Of a stretch of 64,000 nt of DNA, positions 24,901 through 35,739 are shown piece after piece (positions within the stretch are counted from its first letter, which is position 1; every line of letters starts with the position of its first letter). A program made the position numbers and the translations under genes. The stretch is from assembly GCA_011033025.1 (NCBI GenBank), contig WFMF01000146.1, positions 248,001 to 312,000 on the forward strand. The letters run 5' to 3'. The DNA comes from Beroe forskalii (taxonomy: Eukaryota > Ctenophora > Nuda > Beroida > Beroidae). The notes under the pieces were generated by a model. That model did not search any database. It was given only the letters and a program-made list of their open reading frames with translations, and had not been told where the DNA came from.

Positions 24901-25940
24901 AAGTCCAACTACACTAAGACACTACAGCATGTGAAGTGATATCATCTAAGATGGGGAATTATTCGCTCTACGACTGCGGCCATTTTCAATCAGAGTTTAA
25001 TCTAAATCTAATTCTCCTAATTGGAAAGATATTAGGTAAATTAGTTCACGGAGTAGCTCTATCAAGACGTTATCCTGAGGTGATCATAGACTCAATGCTT
25101 ATCCGTAAACAACGGAAATGATGCAAACTGTTCTTGAATGGAGATTGAAAAATGAAGAGGCTCAAGTTCATGGCACCATTAAGTTAGCAAGAAAATGGAT
25201 AAATGCGATTATCTAAGAGGCAAAATTGACTGAATCCATCAAAATGACGTATCCTGAGACCCAAAGATCGATTCAATATGAGAATATTATTGAGATAAAT
25301 ATGAGCCGTATTTATAGGGACACACGAATGCAAAAGCGGAAAACTGGGGATTCTCCAATATCCGGGCGCTGATCTAAACAAAAAAGATCCAAGAGTCCAG
25401 GAATAAGGGACCTGTCAGCATGGATCTGACGAGCATTACCCTTTGGAGGAAAGCCAGCTGGAAGGCATTCCAGCGTAACCGGAATCAAAGTCCGTGCTGC
25501 CTGTGGATTCCATGTCCGTGAAACTTTAGGAATCCGTGTTGTTCTAAGGAAACTTTAGATCAGTACTGATCTGCTCAAGGAAGCTTATTTCGTCAGATGT
25601 TGAAACCCCCTTCGTGCTATTTCAAGGAAATTTTAGCGAAGAGTTAGCGAAGAACTTTAGCCAGGGTCTTCAAGGAACCTGATGTCGTCAGAATGTCGTC
25701 AGAATGTCGTCAGAATGCAGATCTATGGCGAAACTTCCTCCTTTGGGTTTTAAACTTTTAGATGAGATTAAAAAAAAAAAGATGTCATGACCTGCACAAT
25801 ACGTCAATACATGATAATGAAATAACATTTCATGAACCAAGGTAACGCCGTATTGTCGCCAAACATACTTGATATCTAGATTTTGTTTATTCAGCGCGGT
25901 AAAGGGCAGAAGATTACGTGGCATTCAGCTCATTTTGAAT
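21952..25940. other. 4 kb with no gene recognised
   Basis: AT-rich, only short stop-bounded frames. Apart from the hairpin at 22229 and one dispersed repeat copy at about 24171-24225, I see nothing. Confidence 0.6.
22229..22261. other. Perfect 13-bp-arm hairpin
   Basis: CACAATGTGGTGA, a 7-nt loop, then TCACCACATTGTG. There is no adjacent gene; it may be a MITE relic. Confidence 0.75.
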
Positions 25941-25950
25941 TTTCAGGTCA

Positions 25951-26470
25951 TTCCCGCCCTGGCCAGGGCGGTAACCCCCCGCGGTAATAAAAAAGACTGG
26001 CCAGGGTATATATTAGAGATTTGAGTGTCACAGGGTGATATAATAATTCCCGCCCTGGCCAGGGCGGTAACCCCCCGCGGTAATAAAAAAGACTGGCCAG
26101 GGTATATATTAGACGAACGAGTGTCACAGGGTGATAGTAGCATTCCCGCCCTGGCCAGGGCGGTAACCCCCCGCGGTAATAGAAAAGACTGGCCAGGGTA
26201 TATATTAGAGGAACGAGTGTCACAGGGTGATATAATAATAATAAGATATTCCCGCCCTGGCCAGGGCGGTAACCCCCCGCGGTAATAAAAAAGACTGGCC
26301 AGGGTATATATTAGACGAACGAGTGTCACAGGGTGATATAAGAATTCCCGCCCTGGCCAGGGCGGTAACCCCCCGCGGTAAAAAGAAACTGGCCAGGGGT
26401 ATAAGTTAGAGATTTGAGTGTCACAGGGTGATAGATATAATTCCCGCCCTGGCCAGGGCGGTAACCCCCT
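25951..26470. repeat. ~98-bp tandem repeat with an 18-bp palindrome, 6 units
   Basis: Each unit opens with the perfect palindrome CCGCCCTGGCCAGGGCGG, then TAACCCCCCGCGG, ACTGGCCAGGGTATATATTA and GTGTCACAGGGTGATA. Spacing is 95-106 bp. A degenerate seventh piece is near 26595-26660. The long minus-strand frames through it are by-products of the repeat. Confidence 0.93.
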
Positions 26471-26659
26471 GCATATCAGAAAAATAAAAAGAAATAGAGA
26501 GTCAGGACCTATCTAGAACGATTCGTCGTAAAATTTTAGGTCTAGAACAACCGTTCTTATAGATACGCGTATACTTAAATCGCACGCTACAGTAACGTAA
26601 CTGGCCAGGGCTATATATGAGAGAATTCAGTGTCACAGGAGTTTATATAATAATAATAA

Positions 26660-27600
26660 GATAATTTGGGACCCAATTTAAATCGATGAGATCTCAAGTT
26701 CTACAAATGGTAGAGACATGATCGAGGTCACGTTTTGTAGATATAAGATGGGAAAATGCATTAGGCTATAAAAGAAGTTCTGGTGACGTCATTATGACGT
26801 CATTATGACGTCATCAACTTAGCGAAATTTACCTTTTTTTAGCGGGAAATAGGTCGTTTTCGAGCGCATTTTTCACCAAGAAGGAATGGAGATAGCTCAA
26901 AATTTTTGAAAAATCGTTGGTTGGAAATTTAAAGAGCTTTCAGAAAATCATACTGATCATTGGGCTATCTCGATTTTCATCGAGATATACGCGATTTTCT
27001 AAGGTGCGGTGAAAAATCGATGTCGAAAATTTAGGACAAAACTTAAATGAGTGAGATGTCAAGAACTGCGACTTATCTTGAGATGAGACCGGTCAAAGTA
27101 TGTTGTACTAAGGCAGAATTGCTTATAGGCTATATGGGAAGTTGGTTTGAGCCTATTTGGGTGCTGTGATGACGTCATCAAAATCGCGTAAAACCACTAA
27201 AATAGCGTATTTTGCGATAAAACGCTATTTTGCGCTACTTTGAACATCTCTAACGCAGAGAGTTTTCATCGGAATATGTTTTACTTCGATATTTTGCTTT
27301 TAGACCTCGAGATTTAGCTATAAAACGAGTTTCAAGGTGATCGGTCGAAATATGTCGTCATGCGAAGCCTCTAAAAATTGAGCTACAGAATGGTTGTAAT
27401 TACGTTTATGACGAAAAATTGTACTGTAGCCCTATTCTGTGATACGATGGTGAACTAATTTCTATTGGAGTTCATATTTAAGCACGTGACACACGGAAGT
27501 TTTGTAGAAATTAAGACATACATCAATTCTAGTAATTCCAAGTTAGAATAACGTAGTTTTGGACTTTGTCAGGGTAAGTTACGTGGGTTCGGCTTATGTG
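26660..27600. other. No gene; old repetitive sequence
   Basis: It contains triplicate TGACGTCATTA at about 26783-26812, paired AAATAGCGTATTTTGCG / CGCTATTTTGCGC motifs and no open frame of note. Probably a decayed mobile element. Confidence 0.5.
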
Positions 27601-27702
27601 TGGGCTAGTTACGTGGGTTCAGACTACGAGGGCAAGTAACATGGGTCCAAACTGCCTTTGGGGCAAGTAACATGGGTTCAAACTACATACATCTGTCAAG
27701 AT

Positions 27703-27851
27703 ATCACCACCAAAACCGTTGGACGGTTGGTCTAGTAACCCCCCGCGGGTTTGGATGTGACAACGGAACCTGAAAAGAGAGAAAATGGGCTGATCACATC
27801 CAAACCAGCGGGGGGTTACTAGACCAACCGTCCAACGGTTTTGGTGGTGAT
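27703..27851. mobile_element. Near-perfect foldback element, ~59-bp arms
   Basis: The left arm begins ATCACCACCAAAACCGTTGG and the right arm ends with its complement at 27851. The arms differ only around CCGCGGG versus CAGCGGGG. The loop is about 30 nt. The arm core TAACCCCCCGCGG is the same motif that follows the palindrome in the 98-bp repeat 1.3 kb upstream. Confidence 0.9.
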
Positions 27852-28858
27852 TAAAACTTGATAAACTTTTACTATTATTAATATTATTATTCTTCGTCAT
27901 TTATTGGAGTTTTTATTGATGTTATAGTTATAGTTACGAGGTGTTAAATTGGCTATCATAGTTGGTAAACTTTAACCATTAATCTCCATTCATTTGAGTT
28001 CGTATTACTGTATTACTGTAGTAAAGTAACAAAGTAATAATTATAAAGCTTACGTTTCTTGGCGGTCTCATTGATTAAAGTTGGTAAAATTCTACAAACA
28101 CTGGGCGATGATACTTCATCAATAACTGAACTGTAATTGGAAGCCTACCATTGGTTGATTCAAAGTGGTAGGTGGTTATGATTGGATTTAGAGCTGAGAC
28201 AAGGTACCAGAGAGAGAGGGTTATATTCAGGAGGTTTGTGTTCGTAGTTTAGTACTTGCTGACTTGCTAACAGATCCCGGTCTCAGATCCCGATCTCAGA
28301 ATACCTTAAACTCCAATACGTACTCACGATGTTTCCCCTTTAAACCATGCCATTAGCCATAACACACTTTTTGAGCTGGTGAGGGCCTAGAGCCCTTAGA
28401 TTTTCCGGGGGGGGGGGATGGGGTTGTACAACATTCTATAATCAAATTTTCATTTTTATTTCATAGTCCTAAATTTTTATAAAACTATAAAAATTCAAAT
28501 AAATCATGTTTTTTGTTTATCTTAATTCTGAAAAAAGTGAATTTCCTGGATTTTTTCAAAAATTTAATTTAAAATTACACGTCTCCTTTTTGATGTTTTA
28601 GAAAATGCTAGGTAACTGGTAAGACCTTGGCCCCCCATAGGATTTTTATAAAACTAGGGGTTCTCCCCTACTTTAAACAGAATCTCTGTACTTGTCCGAT
28701 TCAGAAAATTTTCTTATTATCAGTATCCTGCATAGAACACTCCTGCAGGGAAGAATCCGCCGCTTTTTGTTTCCATTAAAAAAATTTCTTTCTTTCCAAT
28801 TAAAAAAAAAACGCAAAATGACCTTTAACTCTCCTACTATAGATTCAAGTGGAGAACG

Positions 28859-31109
28859 ATGAAGAAATCAGACTGCCTCCTGTGGCTCGCAGTTTTGAGC
28901 CTCCAGATAGTGCAGCCTATCTCATCAATTCCCCCGAACTGCAAGATAGCCACCAGGACAGTCTCTGGTAGCTGCGCGGTTGGGCAGGCTGTAGCTGCAG
29001 GGTTCGCAGGCTTGACTTGCGTAGCCACTGCTGGAATAGGCTGCGCGGTGGCGATAACGGGAACAGCAGTAGCTGCGCTCTGCAACTCAGCTAGTGGCAG
29101 CATCGACTGTTCTAAACCCGACCTCACTGACAAGAATGTAATGGAGAAACTCGATGAAATCGCAGGGTTCTTGAAGGACATCAAAAGTACTGTCACAGAG
29201 GTACAAAAAATTGTTCGAGTTGGGTTTTTCGAGGCAAAATACCACGAATATATCCACAAGATCCAGTCTGCAGCCAATAGATTCGACGTTGATGTCAGAC
29301 AGAAGTCGAGCGATCCCGACCACCCAGGACTATACCGAGACACCCAGTGGGCCCGTCACTGGGCAAATGATGTCCTGGGAGACGGGGACTACAACTGCAG
29401 GGGGGCTCTGGACGCGCTGGACAGGATGGTGAGTGGCACACCCTGTGGGGAGACAAGTGCCTTCTGTCTACGCACTAGCCTTCCAACAAGGACTCTGCTC
29501 GCTCAGACTCTACGACCTGATCTCCTCCTACATTGTCCAGGGCTCCACTCTAGCCTTCACAGCCATGGAGATCAGGGGAGATGGGATTTCGAACACGGAC
29601 ACAGCTCAGCTACTGGAGAGACTGGTGACCAACAACGAGACATTCTACAGGGAGTGCAGCAAACTGGCACCCGGAGGAAAGGAGATGTGGACGGACTGGT
29701 CTAACGACAACCACAGGGGCTCCGTTATCAGGCGCCTGCAGCAAACTGACACCCGGAGGAAAGGAGAGGTGGACAGACTGGTCTAATGACAACCACAGGG
29801 GCTCCGTTATCAGGCGCCAGTGCCCGCCTCACACACAGGTGAATAGGAAACTACCGGTTAGCCGAACTGAATTCGAAATGCCGGTTAACTGAACCGAAAA
29901 CGAAGTACGGTTAACCGGGAGTTTTTAGCCAACCCAAGTTCGATTATTTTGATTTCGCTAATTAACCGTTTAGGGACTGGGAAACGGTCGGTTGACCGAA
30001 CCGAAAACAAAGTAACGGTTAACCGGGCGTTTTCAGCCAACCGAAACCGAAACCGAATATTTTGATTTTGCAATTTCTACCGTTTAGGGGAACGGTCGGT
30101 TAACCGAAACGGAAACGCAGTACCGGTTAACCGGGCGTTTTTAGCCAACCGAAACTCGAACCGGATATATTTAGAAATGGTAACTGTTCGTTTGCTACAG
30201 GTAACGGCACTGCAGTGGCGAGAGCAGGGTGAATATGGGCTGGTGGATGTTAAGATGGATTGCGGAGGTTACGAGGTGGACTTTACCGCAAACCCCAGAG
30301 GAGAAGACAATCAAAAGATAGACTGCGGGGACACAGGAAAACTCAATGCCTTGGTTGGTATCACAGGGCAATACCAAGCACGCCATGGTATAATCAACAC
30401 AGTGATGTATTGCTATGATTTGGGGCTGGAATATCAGAAGTCATCGAATGGCAACTATAACGGACATCACAACAAAGCAGTTCTGTGCGTGGATGATTTT
30501 AATCACAGCAGTGAACTTGAGCTAGTTATCACTGGCTTGGAGGTTCGCGAGCAAAGTCACTATGGAATAATCAATTTCAGGGCACGATGTCAAAGAATGG
30601 TTCCATCAAAAATACCAAGCGAACCTCCAGTTACCGATAAAATGACAACGTGGACCTCCTGGTCAAGTGGATTCACATATGGCCACACCATCCAGCACCT
30701 GTGCCCTAAGAACCACGCGGTTGAGGGGCTGCAGTGGCGCGAGCAATACAGATACGGACTGATAGAGGTGTATATGGACTGCGGGTTCGGGGAAGAAATA
30801 GCCTTCACTCGCAACGAGGACCCGTACTCATTCAGGAACGAGAAGAGAACATGCAAGTCACCAGAGAAGTACGGCTTCCGAATGGTACAGGGTCGTGAGC
30901 AAGATGGAACTGGAATAGTCAATGTGAAGATGTTATGCTCCAATAGCTATGACAACGAAAGTATGTACTCCAGTGGCAATCAGGAGGGTTTTTGGAACTT
31001 AGCCTTCCGTTGTCCGCGGGACTTTGTGGTAACAGGACTGGAAGTGAGGGAGCGACCCGGGCAAGGAATCGTAAACTTCAGGCAACACTGCACCCAGTGG
31101 AATTCTTAA
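28859..31109 (+). CDS. Secreted repeat protein, two exons, reading frame broken in exon 1
   Basis: The start at 28859 gives a clear signal peptide (KKSD, then LLWLAVLSLQIV). Residues about 38-80 form a glycine/alanine-rich hydrophobic, Cys-containing stretch, followed by charged predicted helices. Exon 1 ends at the CACAG|GTGAAT donor (29838), the intron is 29839-30200, and exon 2 (30201-31109) encodes 302 residues of repeats built as W-x2-W, CP, then WREQ..YG(L/I) and a closing Cys. That spacing recalls VMO-I/beta-prism repeats, an inference only. Exon 1 is not open throughout: the frame moves by one base within about 29429-29451 and again through an 82-bp tandem duplication (29655-29818). 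I do not recognise the family. A secreted matrix, lectin-like or defence protein is possible, and the hydrophobic N-terminal part leaves a membrane-active role open. Confidence 0.6.
29655..29818 (+). repeat. 82-bp tandem duplication inside exon 1
   Basis: 29655-29736 and 29737-29818 match except for about four substitutions. 82 is not a multiple of three, so the second copy is read in another frame and meets TAA/TAG. Removing either copy would keep one continuous frame into the donor at 29838, so the duplication is either a real inactivating change or two haplotypes placed in tandem by the assembler. Confidence 0.85.
29861..30175. repeat. ~110-bp intronic tandem repeat, 3 units
   Basis: Three diverged units containing CGGTTAACCG, AACCGAAAAC and TTTTAGCCAACCGAAA lie within the single intron of the secreted-protein gene. 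Confidence 0.85.
30201..31109 (+). CDS. Exon 2: cysteine-containing WREQ repeat domain
   Basis: Open from the CTACAG acceptor to TAA at 31107-31109. Repeat cores are LQWREQGEYGLVDV, ITGLEVREQSHYGIINF, LQWREQYRYGLIEV, MVQGREQDGTGIVNV and VTGLEVRERPGQGIVNF, each followed within a few residues by Cys; an upstream WTSWSSG segment before the third matches WTDWSND in exon 1. Alternating strand-like hydrophobics with regular Gly and Cys indicate an all-beta repeat fold stabilised by disulfides, suited to an extracellular protein. Confidence 0.75.
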   Translation, partial: VTALQWREQGEYGLVDVKMDCGGYEVDFTANPRGEDNQKIDCGDTGKLNALVGITGQYQARHGIINTVMYCYDLGLEYQKSSNGNYNGHHNKAVLCVDDFNHSSELELVITGLEVREQSHYGIINFRARCQRMVPSKIPSEPPVTDKMTTWTSWSSGFTYGHTIQHLCPKNHAVEGLQWREQYRYGLIEVYMDCGFGEEIAFTRNEDPYSFRNEKRTCKSPEKYGFRMVQGREQDGTGIVNVKMLCSNSYDNESMYSSGNQEGFWNLAFRCPRDFVVTGLEVRERPGQGIVNFRQHCTQWNS

Positions 31110-31289
31110 AATGGGGACACTTCTAAAGGTGGGGGACACTCCTAAGATGGGGGACACTTCTGAAAATGGGGGCACTTCTAAGTTGGGGGACACTTCTGAA
31201 GATGGGGGACACTTCTAAGATGGAGGACACTCCTAAGATGGGGACACTTCTAAGATGGGGGACACTTCTAAGATGGGGGACACTTCTGA
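31110..31289. repeat. 22-bp tandem repeat in 3' UTR
   Basis: About nine units of GGGGGACACTTCTAAGATG directly after the TAA stop. Confidence 0.9.
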
Positions 31290-31334
31290 TCGTATTTTCA
31301 TGGCATGTTCATAATCAAGTACTAGTATTTTGGG

Positions 31335-31340
31335 AATAAA
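31335..31340 (+). terminator. Candidate poly(A) signal
   Basis: AATAAA lies 226 bases after the stop codon of the secreted-protein gene and just beyond the 22-bp array. Confidence 0.45.
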
Positions 31341-32130
31341 ATTTAGTACTACATCTCTTTTTGAATCTAAGTTTTTCTCTTTCTTTAAATCTTATATTAT
31401 TACCACAGACGCTCACAAACTTTTAATGTGCTATTAATTTGGTATTGAAAGCTCTCGAATCGGAGTTTTTAAAATCACAGCTCAACAGAAAATAAATTTC
31501 AACACGTCTCATCACCAATTAGGAAAATCGAAAGTTTCACGAATTTTTCACTGAAAAACATACTTTCATCGTTAACGTAAAGCTAATATAATAAGTAGAA
31601 CTCAAAGCGTACTGCGGGGAACCATATAACAAGCTCTCGGAATACTAAACAAACATCTCCAACAGTAGATCGCAGCGGAGAATATACGGGGTGCCATAAT
31701 TTGCAGCGGAATAAGCCGCGAAATTATGCGATGGTATATTTAATAGGGCGATGAGAATAATTATGCGAATCCTAACCACTTCATAGAAAATAACTTCTAA
31801 AACTCATAAGGCACAGCTCAAATACTCCACAATTAATAATAAATATGTGACAAGGAGAGAAATGCGAAGAAGAGATCCCTAGCTGGAAAGTACCGGGGGG
31901 ATATGTACTCAACTTTATTATTTTTACCAAACAGGGTGGCCTCTACCGCTAATTCTATTCCGCGAGGCAGAGCACTTTGTTAAGCACAAGGTAATGTGAG
32001 TCTGTGTGTGCGTCTGTATGTCGTCCGGGCGTCGGCGAGTCGGCGTACGTGTGTCGGCGTTACTCTGATCCTTGTCTACCACATATACTTTGTAAACTGC
32101 GACACTTTATAACTGCGATTTGCATAAACC

Positions 32131-32590
32131 GCTACTACCAACTTTTGCCTGTTCGGTGGTAAGTCTGTCAGTTTACCAACTACTGCCTGCTCGGTTGTAA
32201 GTCTGTCAGTCTACCAACTACCGCCTGTTCGGTTGTAAGTCTGTCAGTTTACCAACTACCGCCTGCTCGGTTGTAAGTCTGTCAGTCTACCAACTACCTC
32301 CTGTTCGGTTGTAAGTCTGTCAGTCTACCAACTACCTCCTGTTCGGTTGTAAGTCTGTCAGTCTACCAACTACCTCCTGTTCGGTTGTAAGTCTGTCGAT
32401 TTACCAACTACCTCCTGTTCAGTTGTAAGTCTGTCAGTCTACCAACTACCTCCTGTTCGGTTGTAAGTCTGTCAGTCTACCTACTACCGCCTGTTCGGTT
32501 GTAAGTCAGTCAGTCTACCAATTACCACCTGTTCGGTTGTAAGTCTGTCAGTATACTACCAACTACCGCCAGTTCGGTTGTAAGTCTGTC
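32131..32590. repeat. 38-bp tandem repeat, ~12 units
   Basis: Units of GTTCGGTTGTAAGTCTGTCA plus GTCTACCAACTACC(G/T)CCT, well conserved, no coding frame. Confidence 0.95.
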
Positions 32591-33731
32591 ACTGTGAGAA
32601 AACACATGCACTATAATTATTATAGAGTACTTTACAGCGTGGGCGTGCTTGTACGTCAGCAAACGCATTTAAGTAAAAGCAACTATTTCAGGAGTCTGCC
32701 TCCAACCCTTGGCACGATATGAAAATTGACAATTTGACATTCATCATTTACAACCCCTGGCACAAAGAAAAACGATTAGAGCGCGATACATGCTCGTGAT
32801 ACATCATGTCATTCAGAGGTGATTCTGGCGGAATTTGCCGACAGCCCGTCATTAGTGACTAAAGAGAGAAAGAGGAATGTGAAAATTTTCATCTCACAAG
32901 ACGGCACGGCATAAAACTAAGATATTATGTATTCCCATATCTGGAGAAATACCAACTGGATACACCCAAACACTTTCCGAACGACGGCAAAGATGAGCCG
33001 CGACGAATCCACGAGAAAATCCCGCTGAGAAAAAGAGATGTTTGAGGGCGGACGAAACAAGAAATAAATTACCATCTTACCGTCCTGAAGCTAAAGGTAT
33101 TATGTAATTTGGTGAGAGCTTTAACTTTTAAACTCATATCGTATTTTACAAAATGTTATTTTTACAATGAAGACCGGAGTTGTATCTTGACTTTTGTTTA
33201 CGCTAGTATTTTTACCCAACGTTGGGATTTTCTGGAAATCTTTTTTATAACTTACTACTTAGGTACATCAAGAAAGATTAGGCTTACATAGCATAGACCA
33301 AATATTAACGAGTGGTTTTAAGCCGTTAAGTTGTAAATGCCACCATGATTTGGAAAATTATACGCCGACTTGATATCGTGCATTTTGACAACTTTATCTT
33401 TAATCATTCAATCAAAAGAAGAAAAAAAGAAAGAGTAGGGTGCAGGACCTAAAAGAAGATATTATTGAACAAGAAACTCAAACTAATATGAACTAATGCT
33501 ACAAACAGTGCATCCTACTTACTAACTTAAAGCATTTGAAGTAAACTTTTATGAGTTTGAAACCATGACAGACCCACTAGCATATTGTAAACTGTGCAAA
33601 AGAAGCAGGCTCTTGGTCCAGACATCATGTGATCCACAGTAGAACCAGCTTTCTTTTACGAAGCTTTGGGAGAGCAGTAGACAGGAAGACTGAAGAAAGA
33701 TGTGATTTTATGACTTAAGTTATAATTGATA

Positions 33732-33840
33732 GCCTTAAAAGGTAGAAGATGCTCTGGGATAAAACGGGTCATCAGTTGCAGGCAAGGTCATTGTGTAGCA
33801 CAAAGTGACAAAGTACACCACACGCGGTTTTTCGGCGGTT
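33732..33840. repeat. Dispersed repeat, second copy
   Basis: Partner of 20943-21046, in the same orientation, with a short insertion (GACAAAGTA) before the shared ACCACACGCGG block. Confidence 0.7.
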
Positions 33841-34962
33841 TTTGCGAAGCTGAGGGTAACCAGTAGACAGGAGATTGCGAGTTCCTAATGATATTATCAC
33901 CGACCTTTGAAGGGGGCCGGCACTTCTTTCAGTGGATTATTGTACTGGATACAACCACCAACATCCACAAGGGTTGGTAATTGAGTTAGTTTTTGAGGGG
34001 TTCCACGCTCCTTTTGATAGGGTTCATTATACGATTATTTTAATTTCATTTTCATGAGTATGATAAATGACATGAAGGAGAAATATCAAAATAGCAAATT
34101 CCCTTGCTAACACGGCTGAATTTGACCTTGGAAAGTTAGCCATGACCAAAACTCAATTCCTTACTGAGCTAATTTTTTAACAGCAAAGTGAGCAAAACGA
34201 TGGCAGCATTTCAAAAAACGTTTTAAAAATAAGGCTTAATAAATTAAAATAGATTATAATCTTTTAAGTATAAGTTTAAATATAATACGTCAGCCCATTC
34301 GCTTCATACTAGTTTTAAATGGTTTTGAAGTACTAAAACGTTTGAGCAGGTGCGATATAATATGAATTGCCGTTTATGAAAACGACAAACTCAACAAATA
34401 TTAAATATGAGTCGGTATATATGATAGGAACACAGACAGATAGGAACCAAAAAGAACGAAAAAAACACGAAAAACCGTTTTGAATGTCTTATCTCCGAAC
34501 ATGATGCCACACGATACATAAGTTCATTTCCTACTACTCCCATGAACTTATCTTTAAAACTTGTTTTGATTTGATTACATTATATCATTAGATTACGTGT
34601 GTCATAACGACACACACATAACATCGGGGAGGACTGATAAGAATCTAATAATATCTGAATTTCAGGTTTCTTTCTGGAGTCCGCCGCTAATGCAGTTTCG
34701 AAGGTCGCGTGGCCATGCGGTCATGGGAAGTTTCATTGAATTTCATCCCAATCATAAGAAAATGATCGGTACATCTTTACAGCATGGGGAAAAATGGGGA
34801 AATTTGAAGTGACGGGATCAAGCGTGATTATTAATGTCCGAGAATTTTTATGTCCGTAATAATTATGTCCGATTAAATGTATTTCAATCTACAAACTGTG
34901 TAGTGCTGTATTCAGATAGTGATACATCCATATCTTTTTGTTACAAAGGCAAACAAATAGCT

Positions 34963-35150
34963 GACCGTGTTGTCTCGACCTTTTGAATTTGAGGCACGGT
35001 TAATAACGCCGCGCTTGGGTTCTTTTTAAAGTTTCAAGACACGTTGCATTGAAAGTAATTTTCGCGCTTTTTTAACGCTCCACAAAAATACCCAAGCGCG
35101 GTGTAATAAGGTAGGGGTAATACGCCGCGCTTCAAAAGGTCGAGACAGCT
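34963..35150. mobile_element. Foldback MITE-like element, family 1 copy 2
   Basis: Ends TGTCTCGACCTTTTGA and TCAAAAGGTCGAGACA are perfect terminal inverted repeats; subterminal ACGCCGCGCTTGGGT pairs with ACCCAAGCGCGG. Same family as 4869-5058. Confidence 0.85.
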
Positions 35151-35601
35151 GGGTCATCGAGACACCTGGTCATCGTAGCAAACTCCACCAGCGTTCGCAG
35201 ACAGTTCGTCAAGTGTTGTCATGAGAACATTATGCAACTTCTAAGGAGGTTTACGCAGTGCTCCTTTATACCCATTATGCACGCTAAAACAGTTACACTT
35301 TTTAAAAAGTGCAACTACAGTGCCAAAAAAGTGGAACTACAGTTGATAATAAAACCATTTTGGCATTGTACTCTAGTGTTTTTCAAAACGTGACCTTACT
35401 ATAGGAGGGAGAGGTGTTAGAAATGAACACTGGGGTGACAGACCGCAGATTTCACACTGAAGGATACAGTAGCTGTACTTTTTACAATAGCTCAAATACT
35501 AGACAAGCCAATAACACTACATATTCTCATATTCTTGCTTGAATTATACATAATTACGAAATATATATTATATACCTTCATGTATTGTCGTTGCATAATT
35601 C

Positions 35602-35739
35602 GGTTTGTAACTCATAAAAACTGCAAACCTTCCATTAAAACCTCGGCCTTCGGCCTCGGTCTTAATGTGTTATTATGCCCTCGCGCTTCGCGCTCGGTGC
35701 ATAATATCGTGGTTTGCAATTTTTGCTAGTTACAAAACC
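35602..35739. mobile_element. Foldback element with two nested internal hairpins
   Basis: The outer arms GGTTTGTAACTCATAAAAAC and its near-complement (ending 35739) enclose two separate hairpins: CCTCGGCCTTCGGCCTCGG and CCTCGCGCTTCGCGCTCGG. The inner segments differ in sequence but have the same layout. Confidence 0.8.

Noticed and set aside
25943-26329. 128-codon minus frame with repeated LPPWPGRE
   Set aside because: By-product of the ~98-bp palindromic repeat; several overlapping frames are equally open.
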